DNA from: Coriolopsis trogii
Lineage: Eukaryota > Basidiomycota > Agaricomycetes > Polyporales > Polyporaceae
Direction: 5' to 3'
DNA length: 64,000 nt
Assembly: GCA_020543525.1 (NCBI GenBank)
Contig: JAHYIO010000007.1
Span: 1-64,000 of the forward strand
The notes beneath the pieces are model-generated. The model did no database searches. It saw only the letters and a list, made by a program, of their open reading frames with translations, and had not been told where the DNA came from. Made by a program: the position numbers and the translations under genes. Positions 11,701-22,064 of the stretch are shown here, in pieces; the first letter of the stretch is position 1, and every line of letters starts with the position of its first letter.

Positions 11701-12386
11701 AAGACAGCACGAGCGGAGCAACTACGCGTCAAGCACAATGTAAGCTCTATGTCAGTCTTGACATTGGATGGGCTGGCTGAGTTTCTCCGTGCCTTCCTTA
11801 GTTGACGACTTATCAAGATCTGGCCGAATGGAAGCGGCAGCTACGCAGGGGCATGTATTACTCCTCATGGTGAACCCTAGGGGTGTATTATCAGCAAGGG
11901 GATGGCTCCATATGTACTTCATTTGAGTCCGTGTATCCAACGACGTCCACCAGTTGCGTTTGCGCGGATTTGTGGAGGAACTCTAGCCGATCCTAGCGCA
12001 CACATAATCTTATGGAGTGATACGTCGTTAATGGTGAATTGGTGAAGAAGTAGTGGTGCTACAAAAGACAGATGCGTTCCGCGAAAGCGTCATGCAGAAG
12101 TCCCCTGCCCATGCAGATAGACATCCCCACGCGCAGACGGCGTCCGTGAATGGTCGAAGCGGCAGAGAAAGAATGAGAGAGGTAGGGAGGGTTGCGCGTA
12201 CATGTCCGGGTTGTAGGCGGGAGCCCTGTGCACTTCGGCGCAACTTCAATAGGTCGCGTGGCACATTGAGACCGTACTGAATGGAAAAGAGAGGACGGCA
12301 ATGGGAATGAACGAAACAACTCGGGTCTGGCGGTGCGATCTGCGTTCTGGGTCGTAAAGCGCGGCAGTAGGAAGGTCGGCGTCGTC
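11701..12386. other. No confident gene
   Basis: Intergenic sequence between two weakly supported genes. No repeat, RNA gene or conserved frame was noticed. Confidence 0.4.
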
Positions 12387-13467
12387 CTACACCGTGTGTT
12401 GGATATTAGATGGAGGGGAGGAGAGTCCAGAAAACGCAGTAAAACTTCCTCCCTCGGAGATGGTCTCCCAGTCCTCGCGGCTGCGGCGGGGCTCGTCCCA
12501 CACCAAGTCCCGGATGATGTCAACGACGTCCTCCAAGATGTCCAACGACTCCCTGACGGGCAACCATGCTGCCACCTTGCTCTCGGAATTGCCTCTATCT
12601 CCGGTCGAGGAGGGTGCGGTTTGACCTCTGACTGCTGTGGGTAGTCTGGGGTGTTCCCGGCTACTATGAGTGGCGGGGGTGGAGTCGGGGGTGGAGGTGT
12701 CTCGGCATTGTGCTGGGCGGGGGGAAGGCTTTACAGTCAGCTCACTTCCACCAGACGAGGTATCGCCTGAGAGGCTGTCGACCGCCTTTGTGAACTCGAG
12801 TGACGAGGGGCATCTACCGCCTCTAGCTTGGGTCGACTCTTCTGGCGGGTAATCGATACGATGTTGCTGTCCGCTCAGCTTGTTGAGCATGATGGCGTCT
12901 AACTCCGCAGGTCCCAACGGCAGGCTCCATGGGGGGGAGGAGCAGCGAGGCTGTACCATGCCCGGTGCACGATTTGGGCCCTGCGCACTGGGAGATGCCC
13001 AGCCGTTGCACGCACAAACGAAATCGATATGGAAAGGGGAAATATGATGGCGGACCGTGAAGATGATCCAGGAATCACTGACGCATTTGGTGTCCAGGAC
13101 ATCGACCTGAAAGTCGCGGCGGTCGTCCGTTCTCAGCACGAGCTCCATCTCCGGTCTGAGGATTACCCCTGCGTGTTTGGACAGCATCCATACGTCAGAT
13201 CCAGCGACGGTGCCCGCGAAGAAGACGTCTGCCGAAGGCATATGGACGGACGGTGCGGGATGAAAGTAGGAGAGGATTTGCGAGAACAAAGGGAGATGGA
13301 GGCACATGTCGGTCGACGATACGAGGCGTGCTGCAAGGCAGCAACTATTTACATGTAGGGCCACAAACGACAGCACGTCAGCAAGACGCGGCTCGGCTTG
13401 TTTTTCCTGGGTGAAAGATGCAGCAGTTGCTGGAGCGGCATGCAGCCGAAGCTGCGGACCTTCAACC
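12387..13467 (-). CDS. Orphan protein, acidic and Ser/Pro-rich C-terminal half
   Basis: I do not recognise the family. A single frame stays open from about 13467, just after a TTTAG acceptor-like site, to the stop at 12387, roughly 360 codons. The N-terminal half looks folded: LPLFSQILSYFHPAPSVH, then ADVFFAGTVAGSDVWML, then VLRTDDRRDFQVDVLDT. The C-terminal half (about 12850-12400) is low-complexity Ser/Pro/Thr-rich, then acidic and helical (ESLDILEDVVDIIRDLVWDE). An upstream exon supplying the start codon is probably missing, because no ATG lies at the head of the open stretch. The neighbours (velvet gene downstream, coiled-coil genes upstream) do not point to a function. Coding status is fairly well supported; the role is unknown. 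Confidence 0.5.
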
Positions 13468-14061
13468 TAAATCTACTTCGTACGGTTTCACTCCCGCATC
13501 GGCAGTCACCGTCAGAACGCTTGACTCGCGGCTGCTTACCACCCAGGCGGCGATAGGTGACTCTCCCGCGTTAACGCGTCACGCTCCCAGGAGAAAGTAT
13601 TTGCGCCATTGATTTGAATGTCTAAGTCCTATAAAATCAAAACGTTGAGGAGACCTATGCCCGTTGCCACGTGCGGAGCGCTCTTAAATGAACCACACGC
13701 AATCCGACACACAGTCCAGATCAATTTATACTCGGACATGATGAGTGACAGCATCGTGTCCAATGCTATCTGTACCGGTAAGCAATGAGAGTGAGCATCG
13801 CCTGTGTACTGCGATAGGGACAGAGCGATGGCGAGAAAAAGTCATTAACCACCCAATTTGCCAACCTCGCCTCGCTTCGGAGACATTGCAGCCACCATAT
13901 TTCAAATTGGACGGCTTCTACGTTCACTTGATCCATCAGCGCGCCCCGATCGCCGCATCCAGGCCTACCGGTCCCTTTGTGCGTACCCATAGGGACTCTT
14001 CTTTTTCCATGAGTTCCGTGCCCGACCTTATACCACACGAAGCCCGAAACTCTGGCATAGA

Positions 14062-15049
14062 ATGAGGGCAGGCGTGTTTGCAACGAATATCGGATTGGAT
14101 TCAGTGAATAGCGTGCTCGTGTCATTGACGACTCTTTTGTCCTCACAGCGACCAGAACTGCCTGCATTCCCCAAGCCCCGCCCTGCAACACTCCCTGTAC
14201 AACCGAAACAGAACAATTACACCGAAGAGCCCGCAGATCATGGTGTGTCTTGTCTCCTTCAACATTCGCCCAACACAAGTTATGCTTGTGGAAATATCAT
14301 TATGAAACTATCCCTTAGGCAAGCTCAATCACTGACTGCTTTTTGGCAAGTCCAGACAACAAGATACCGCTTGCACGTCGTACAGCATCCTGACAGAACA
14401 GCAGAATGTGAAGGGTCTTGGCTATCTCGGGTACCTCTGGGGCCTCCGCTCATTGTTGAGCTCGTAATGCAGGAGGCCAATGCAGGACAACTGTACGCCA
14501 CTTCCACACACACACTCTACCACCTTATGAAGCTGACATTCTGGGCAGTGGTCTATTACTCGCGCAACTGTCTCTGTGGAATGCTCACGGCACTCATTGC
14601 ATCGACGCTCCCTCAGATGTTCCGCATCCTGTAAGGCCTAGAAAGCTCTATGGCGGCCTTGTGTCCTCAGCATATGACTTGCGCAATGAGCGGGGGGCAA
14701 AAGGGACCTATTTTGTGTTCCCTGACGTCAGTGTCCAGTCCAAAGGCCGCTTCACCATCCGAGTGTCTTTAATCGAATTAACAACGTGAGCGCGCAAATA
14801 TAAACCTCAGCTGCTTGTGCTCAAGCTCACCCAATTGAGATTCCTTCAGGGACGTCAATGGGGGTTTGACTGGACTGGTTGCAGCCGAAGCTCGGACGCT
14901 GACATTTGACGTCTTGCCGCTGAAGGACTACATTGCTCCCCGTGAGTTATTGCCACCTGGGTCAGGGTATAAAATCATATCCTGACTACAAAGACACAGC
15001 ACCAACTCCTCTCATGCAAGCATTTGCCTTGCAGGGCTTCAAATTGTAA
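14062..15049 (+). CDS. Velvet-domain regulator, apparent CA-run frameshift
   Basis: Velvet proteins are fungal nuclear regulators with an NF-kB-like fold that link development, light response and secondary metabolism. The segments seen are YRLHVVQHPDRTAECEGSW and GPPLIVEL (about 14368-14466), then LYGGLVSSAYDLRNERG and GTYFVFPDVSVQSKGRF (about 14650-14755), then TFDVLPLKDYIAPPPTPL and AFALQGFKL ending at TAA 15047-15049. Introns that keep phase are 14245-14355, 14786-14849 and 14942-14999. Between the first two segments the frame does not connect: at the (CA)n run near 14503-14512 one CA unit too many (2 nt) separates the frames, and removing it gives the expected domain. This could be a real frameshift, an assembly error or an unusual splice. 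The start at 14062 is provisional. Which velvet subtype (VeA, VelB or VosA) cannot be told by eye. Confidence 0.85.
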
Positions 15050-15896
15050 ATTGATAACGCACTTGTCATGAGCAGATCAACCAGCTGATATTTCGGAATT
15101 CGACAGTCCGACTATGATGCAAGGAGCACACCGCTCTCCGACACTGTACCAGCACAGCTTAGGAAATGTGAAGGTTAATGAACAACAACGGAGGAGGAAG
15201 CGTCCATTCTCAGAGTTAGACAACGACGAATAAGAAACTGTAGAGGGGATAGCGCAAGCTTGTGATGAACTGTTGCTGTATATTTCACGCTGCCGTCAAT
15301 AGCACGTTTTCAACATTAGATCATGGTGGTGTGATCGACTATGGGCATGAAACGTCGACATTCCGTGCGTGACAAGACTATAGCAACAATAGAACCACCC
15401 AATGACGCGACTGCTACTCGTACCCAGAATCGCCGAAGTCCCAGAGGTCAGAGTAGCGGAAAAGGCGCATAAACGTTGACCATGATTACCTTTAGGACGT
15501 CTTCAAGGCGTCTTGAGCATTCCGATTAAGGGTGCAGTGCCCACAAATCATACCTTTCGAGACGGAATCCTTCATACGTGATAGCAAACCGTATTTCGCC
15601 ACATAGTGTGGCACGCGTCAGTCACACACCATATGCGGCACTGGTAGCAAACCGCACGACCCGAGGCTTGAGCTGACTCTGAGTCGACAGCTACCCAACA
15701 CCGGGGCAGAAGATCATAACGCAATGGGGAATGAGTAAGTACATAACATGCTAATCGCATACAGCAGCTACTGGCTGGTATCGGGAAGCGTGTAGCGTCA
15801 ACCGCAGCATGGAAAAGAAGGTTAGACACTAGCAGAGAGGATGGCAAGCATGAATGGCTGACCACTGACGTACTGAGAAAACCTCCGTATACTCGA
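15050..15896. other. Intergenic; possible extra velvet exon at its start
   Basis: Positions about 15075-15232 read as an open basic-to-acidic tail ending EQQRRRKRPFSELDNDE then TAA, in the velvet orientation. It looks like a real last exon carrying a nuclear-localisation-like RRRKR, but no donor/acceptor pair that I found joins it in phase to the exon ending at 15049. The rest (15240-15896) shows nothing. Confidence 0.45.
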
Positions 15897-18489
15897 CTAA
15901 GTGTCCTTGGTTCTCTTCCTCTTCATTGACGAACCCTGAGAGGAGGGGCTTATGAGATGCGCGATTATGAACTGAGCAAACGCCATCTCCTGAATGAATT
16001 CGGCATCGTTCATAATGGCCAGTTCTTCCGGGATATCAGTGACAATCTGTTGCGCCGTGGCGAGCAATTCCTCCAAAACTTCAAGGAGCTGTCGTGGTGC
16101 TGAAACATATGCATATTCAATCCAACAAATACGAGAGGATAAAGGGCAGAACAAACGTACGGTTCGTCGGCACGGGTACCACCAGAGACATAGTCATCCT
16201 TGCCAACATCCTGAATACAGCCGGATGGACAGCATTGGATCCCACACCTCTAGTTTGAATCTCAACTCGCCGCGTCAACATTGTATGGACCAGACTGTCA
16301 AAACAGAGAAAGTGGCCGCCAATGGTCACCGTCTTTACGGGAGTGTAGACCATGTGAAAGGTTCCGGGACATTGAACACTGCAACGACAATGTGAGTAGG
16401 GACACAATATGAGTACCAGGAGGAAACAGCACATACAGCACGGTCCCAGGGAGCAACGCCACGGCACCAATGTCAAAACGGTCGAATATGCTTCCTGGCA
16501 TATCTTCCTCCATCGTTTGGGATAGTGTGGCCAGATCTGCGATCTGCGCAGCAGTTGTCTCCGCGCGAGGTCGAAAGATGATCCAGAGCTTTCCGCCTTC
16601 AGTGACTGAAGCCCAGGTAGCCATACCGTGAGCGTCATGGTGGGGATACGTCAAGAATCCTCCATTCGCCATCAAGGCCCAACTGCTGATCTTTCCGACA
16701 TCCGTAGGATATGAGTGGGGCCCTTTGTCCACTTCTTTGAGTGCGACTGAGGAGATATCGATGGATCGTCTTTTCATGAGAGATTGGATACTTAGTGAGC
16801 CGACCGACGAAGTGGATCTCATTGCCAGCAAGTCGTCCGCAAGGGTCCTGATGGCGTGATTGTTGTATGAGACGCGGTACGTAGGTCGGAGACTGAATTG
16901 GTTTGGACTTACTCGATGAACAAGGGGCATTGCCCACGTAACAACGGGATGTCGAGCAAATTGGCACACTGGTCGGGATTATCGGCGGTTTCAAGAAACT
17001 CCCGAACGGTGCCCACTATATTCGAGCTGTCGTTGATGTTGCTGTCAAGACTGCGGCCCTTCATCCTCAATCGCAATCGGTTTTGTGCATCTGAAACCAA
17101 TAAGTACGCATAGCAATGCAAATGTTAAGACCCACCTTGCCACTCGACCGGCCTGTCCAAGCCGCCCAGGAAGTGTTGAGCCGTGGCCGTGTTCCAACCC
17201 AATGGCTGAGCCTCCCAACCCCGCACAACCACAGATCGACCATGTGAAAGACTTTGACGGATGTTGGTCGTTAAGCTGACAAAGTCTGCCATGCACCCAT
17301 CTCCTGAGTAGGCATACACATCTACCAGCGGATCACCGCTGTCTCCAGTGGGGGCAGTAGCATCTTTTGCATGCACCGATGCCCAACGCACCAGATCTGC
17401 GTCGACAGTGTCCTGTGCGCTGTTTGAGTAGGGATTCAAGCAAAGACTTAACAAACGCACCGCATCGGAGGACATCGTACCTCCCTCCTTCGTTGTCTGC
17501 TCAGGCTGAACCGTGAAAGGAAGATGGGTTACCATCCCATTCCACCACTGGCATGTGGGCGTATCCACCGGAAACTGAGTAGAGTGCGGTGGCGGGAGTA
17601 GTACGTCGCACTGGGTTGCTGCAGGGTACATAGGCTGATAGGTCTGAGCCACTAGCGAGTGGAGAGAATCTGGAGTGGGTGGACGAGAAGCAGGTGGTGG
17701 ACTCAATGGAGATAGTGGTGACATCGCCACATCTTCCGGGATGTGAACTACCACATCGGCACCCGGAGCGTTCTCAGAGAAAGTGCTGGCAAGATGGTTG
17801 GGGGAGGGGAGGTTGTCATTGCAATCCAGGATGACCCCATCGGTAGCAAGTTGCTCAGGGTGAGGAGCGTTGGAAGTCACAGGCGTGCTGTCGACGTGAG
17901 GTGTTACAACCGGAGAACGGCTCGGCGGCCCATGGATGCTCTTCTCAACCTCCAGACGTTTCAATTCCTGGAGTGAAACGTGGCGCTCTCCAAAGGTACC
18001 AGAGAGTTGGAGGTTCGGCGGGGCTTGTGCTACGGGTGTTAAGCCGGGAGCAGAAGGGACGATCGCTGCTATGCGTTTGGCAAAATCGACTGAGAAAGCG
18101 GCAAGACGATCGGCGGAGAGATGGGTCAGATCGGTTATGCCGGGTATCTGGGCCACGGTAGATTTCTTGTACGATTGCAAGTGGCCCTTGAGCGTAGTTT
18201 TAGCGACCCAGATAGAGCGACAAGAGGCAACGGAGAGAAGCAAGGCTGTAGTGAGCGGATGCTGGTGCCTCAATGCGCTACCAGTGACCTGCTGCCAAGT
18301 AGAATTGGTTCTTATGAACATATGAGAGTCGTTCTGCAGCTTGACGTGCCAGATGTCTCCCGGTTGCCCAATGGAAGGCAGGGCTATTGCGTCGCCGTGG
18401 GCCTCAAGGAAGAAGGTTAGGAACAAATAGTTGCCGGCAGTGTTGTTCGTGACTTGACGACTTGCGGCCCACGTCTCCTTTGGCCCCAC
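15897..18489 (-). CDS. JmjC-like (cupin-fold) domain protein, five or more exons
   Basis: Predicted Fe(II)/2-oxoglutarate-type JmjC-like protein of at least 787 residues. Exons on the minus strand are 18489-17136, 17090-16913, 16847-16437, 16378-16161 and 16099-15897. All four introns (45-65 bp) have GT...AG ends and keep phase. The catalytic-type motif sits in exons 3-4: FLTYPHHDAHGMATW supplies the first His and Asp, GGKLWIIFRP follows, and GTFHMVYTPVKTVTIGGHF supplies the distal His. So the HxD...H metal triad is present. The first exon is a long Ser/Pro-rich region (SPLSPLSPPPASRPPTPDS) of probable disorder, preceded by a more ordered segment. The C-terminus ends in a basic tail (KRKRTKD), consistent with nuclear location. 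The frame at 18489 is open without an ATG, and a likely first exon (GEGRILVVWPSLL) lies at about 18757-18600. Whether it demethylates histones is unknown; related Agaricomycete proteins are common and mostly uncharacterised. Confidence 0.82.
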
Positions 18490-18757
18490 TATGTTATGTT
18501 TCGCTGTCTCAACATATATCGTAGCTCCAATGTCTCGTTCAAAGGCCTCCAGCGCCTCAGTTTCCGCCGACGCTGTTCATTGGTATGGTCAGCTTGGGCG
18601 GAGTCTGGCTGGCTAGACGCGTACTAATGACGGGAGCCAATCCGGGCAAGATTCGCATTGACGAGAGAACGGGTTGACTACCAGAAGCAATAGAAAGCAG
18701 GCTTGGCCACACAACCAAGATCCTTCCTTCACCAGGATCGATGACACAGCACGTCAC

Positions 18758-19229
18758 ACGCTACAGCATAGACGCCAGCTACAGCTGACAAAGCGGTTAA
18801 ACTGCAGGGTACAACAACTCCAGTGACACTCCAATCACGCTCAAGTCACACTGCATGCCCGGTGTCCTGGAACGCCCTTTTTCGTAATGCGTCAGTGCAC
18901 AGGGAAGCGCCCCATGCCGCGGCTGAGACCTTTTGTATACTCAGCATAGTTTGCATATCCAATCATCGGGTACACAAGGTTTGATTAAGGCTGCACGACA
19001 CTTGCCACAACGCGCGTAAAAGGTACATACGGGAGGTGAACTACAGGCGTGGGTTGAGGACCAATGTGCGATCGGCTAGGAGACTGCGATGTAGCAAGAC
19101 AATATGTGTAAGTACGAATCTGACATTACACTGGCCATTAGCTTCGAGGTACATTGCGATGCATTCAAGGAGAATGACGTCTTCGGTATGGATAGCCGCG
19201 AGGAGCCATATGCAATCGGACAAAAAAGT
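18758..19229. other. Intergenic between JmjC-like gene and repeat copy R2
   Basis: Nothing is recognised except the short minisatellite relative at 18815-18854. It probably includes the promoter of the minus-strand JmjC-like gene. Confidence 0.4.
18815..18854. repeat. Short array of GTGACACTCC-like units
   Basis: Degenerate copies of the unit that forms the minisatellite at 8287-8460 (ACTCCAGTGACACTCCAATC and continuing). It lies just upstream of the JmjC-like gene. Confidence 0.7.
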
Positions 19230-20400
19230 TGTGTCGGTCTTGCTTGCAAGACCGGGGTCTATGTCAAGTGAGGAGCACGTGCCACGCGGCGCGACGCGCT
19301 CCTTTGTGTCGCGCAACCTTTGTCTGCCTCCTCCCTATATGTCTCATTCCCGCGTTCCTCTCCTCCTCCATCTTCTTCCACTCCTGTGTGCTCGAACATC
19401 CCTCGCGCATCAATTACTTCTTCTTTCAGCACGGTCAACCACTCCGAATCTACTTGTCCGTGTTTGGCCATTACAGCTGAAAACACCGTGGCAGGACGGG
19501 CAACGAGAGTGGCTCCGAGTCCCAGCTCAGCACTCCGCCCGTCCTCGCCTGCACTTGTCTCCTTTATTGACCTGGAGCACCACTTTCAGGCCGTCCACCC
19601 GTACGCACGCCCCTCACTTGGTGATCGATCCACTCACCACCGCACCTCCGACTCAGCCGCATGGTGCACCCATCGGCTCACTCTCCACGCTCGCATCGCG
19701 CTTGTGGCAGCATCCGCTGCCGTCATCCCTTATACCTCTACGGGCACAGTCTCCGGACGTCGCTGCCCTTCTCATCGCTCAGTATTGGCAATCACGCTTG
19801 TAGCATCCGCTGCTACAACCTCGCCTCGGCGCCCTGGCCGCCTCCTCCTTGGGTACCACGCTTGCAACATCCGCTGCTGCAACCTCACCCCACCCCCCCA
19901 CATGGGCACAGTCTCCGTGACGTCGCCGCCCATCTCAACATCGTAGCTGGAGCCTGGGCACAGTCTCCATGACGTTGGCGTCCCTCCATTGCTTACACCA
20001 AGTCATCTCTACACCCACTTGTGTTCCACTGGCAAGCCCCGTTGCGCTTGTCACTGCCCTGCAACACTTGGGTCTACTCTACAGGACGCACCTCCTCTCA
20101 AGCGTGTTACACCTCGCCATCATTGCCGCACTTGCGCATGTCCGGCTCATCTCCAACCCCACCCCCCACTTTCCATCAACAAAACTTTCCATCTCTCGCA
20201 CCGACACCTTTGGGCGGAGGCCGAGCCTCACACTCAGCCTTTCGGTCCTCCGGCCCTTCACTTCGCTCCTCTGATGGCTTGAGCTCGGCCCCTCCAGGTC
20301 GCGCGAGAGAGCGGTGGCGACGCGAGCCGGATGGCCTCCCTGCGCTGGCCTGCGCGCTAATGCAATCCGCCTTCGCCCTGCCCGATGAACGCGTGAATAG
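19230..20400 (+). mobile_element. Repeat family copy R2 (long-core form)
   Basis: It begins TGTGTCGGTCTTGC with a hairpin (CGGTCTTGC, TT, GCAAGACCG), then CACGTGCC, pyrimidine-rich DNA and a TATATGTCTC box. Its first 199 bp are identical to R3 (20402-20600). Its last ~120 bp differ from R3 (20726-20846) at only about two positions. The ~850-bp middle is unrelated to R3 but related to R4. No transposition protein is encoded; the open plus-strand frames are TC-rich artefacts. R3 follows after a single base, so R2 and R3 are tandem. Confidence 0.8.
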
Positions 20401-20401
20401 A

Positions 20402-20849
20402 TGTGTCGGTCTTGCTTGCAAGACCGGGGTCTATGTCAAGTGAGGAGCACGTGCCACGCGGCGCGACGCGCTCCTTTGTGTCGCGCAACCTTTGTCTGCC
20501 TCCTCCCTATATGTCTCATTCCCGCGTTCCTCTCCTCCTCCATCTTCTTCCACTCCTGTGTGCTCGAACATCCCTCGCGCATCAATTACTTCTTCTTTCA
20601 CCCACCCAACCGCTTCCCCTCTTGTTTCCAGTCTCAGTTCACACACTACTGGATCTTGAGACTGCTCATTTGATTCATATGCTATGTACCTACAGTCCCG
20701 CATGTACTTCGCTTCCGCCGGCTTGAGCTCGGCCCCTCCAGGTCGCGCGAGAGAGCGGTGGCGACGCGAGCCGGATGGCCTCCCCGCGCTGGCCTGCGCG
20801 CTAATGCAATCCGCCTTCGCCCTGCCCGACGAACGCGTGAATAGACGCA
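20402..20849 (+). mobile_element. Repeat family copy R3 (short-core form)
   Basis: 448 bp from TGTGTCGG to GAATAGACGCA. It shares near-identical ends with R2 but has a different ~125-bp core; its 3' end and core edge match R1 (TACTTCGCTTCCGCCGGCTTG). A TG...CA outline with an internal TATATG fits a solo LTR, without proof. Confidence 0.8.
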
Positions 20850-20879
20850 GAATCAACACCTCCGTGACTTTGTTGGCGC

Positions 20880-21554
20880 ACAACCCCCCAGTGTACCCGA
20901 AGCATTCACCTCTTTTTGGATGCTCAGAGCTTGCAAGGTACAGTGTATAGTGAGTTTGGACGCATCCGCGCGCGGGTCCGACGGCGTGAGGGACGAGTAT
21001 GACAGAGGAACGATGACGGGAAATAGAGTGACTCCAGGCGGCACGGAGCCATAAAAGGCAATGCCGACGGGCGGGAAGCCATGAGCGATTGCATCACCCC
21101 ACGCTTCCATATCAGGAGTCATCCCGCCCCGCCGTTGTCCGTCGCGTATGCCATCGCAGCGGTCTGCACGATCTACAAGACAGTCCCCATCCAATCCCCT
21201 GAACAGAATGTGATGGTCATATAGTAGGCTGTGGGCATCAGCATGCTAGAACAGAGGGGGAAGGCGGACAAAAAAGTCACCAAAGTTAATCACTGTGTAA
21301 AAGGCTTTGCTATCCACCGATGGAAAGCCTATGTCTAATTGATTAGATTGTACTATCCGAAGCCTTGGACAGCCTGAGTATCCCCGATGGATAGCCAAAG
21401 GTGACGGCATTTTTCCTTCGACCTGGTACGGTTCGGCTAGTGAAGGTATCTGCAACACGGACAGCTGGACCAGGCTAACTGAACTCACGAGGCTACCACC
21501 GGCGACATGCCTCATATCCACGCGGGATAGTGTGCTGATAAGCAGGGTAGACAC
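20880..21554 (-). CDS. Hypothetical protein, weak two-part model
   Basis: Unrecognised. The upstream stretch (about 21554-21250) reads LVQLSVLQIPSLAEPY and later DSKAFYTVINFGDFF. The downstream stretch (about 21210-20950) reads DGDCLVDRADRCDGIRDG, then MEAWGDAIAHGFPPVGIAFYG and LFPVIVPLSYSSL. A TTCAG acceptor near 21208 opens the second part. The donor for the first is unclear, and no start codon is certain. Composition looks protein-like, but the frame could be a relic beside the repeat pair R2/R3. No domain is assigned. Confidence 0.3.
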
Positions 21555-22064
21555 GGATGGTCGCCCTTGGAAATACCAAGCATCCGCTGAGGATTACTTC
21601 GCCCCGCCAAGAACTTGCGTTGCACAAGTCCAGGAGTTACATAACTGGTGCAACAATAGTAACTGAAGATTGGACGTCGACGTGTCCATCCTAGCGCAAG
21701 ATCAGGGCACCCAAATTGCAAGGAATGTGCACGCGCTATCGATAGACAAATATTCCTCATCCATAACAGGGCATGCACAGAGACGGGAATGTGTACTGTG
21801 GCCAGCGCACTCCGTCGAGAGTAGGAAACGCGTGATGAAGAAGCTGAGTTGCTCGCTACATTGGCCTTGATTACACGGAGCTGTTAATACTACGAAGCTA
21901 CAGGAGAGCACCCAGACAGTAGTACGGTAATATGGAGCGTTACAAGTGCGCGCTGGCCTTGACATGCACGTAGGAACGCCGGAGTTATGGGCATACGCGA
22001 TCTCTGGATATGTGAGACACGAAGCTGATGAAAAGACAGAGTGCATACTGCACGCGGTACATCA

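Noticed and set aside
12059..12523. 154-codon minus-strand frame overlapping the orphan gene
   Set aside because: It overlaps the end of the better-supported frame (12387-13467) in another phase, and its composition is Arg/Ser/Pro noise.
19229..20883. Several plus- and minus-strand frames inside R2 and R3
   Set aside because: They are Leu/Ser/Pro-rich products of pyrimidine-rich repeat DNA, with no conserved protein signal. The same pattern recurs in R4.
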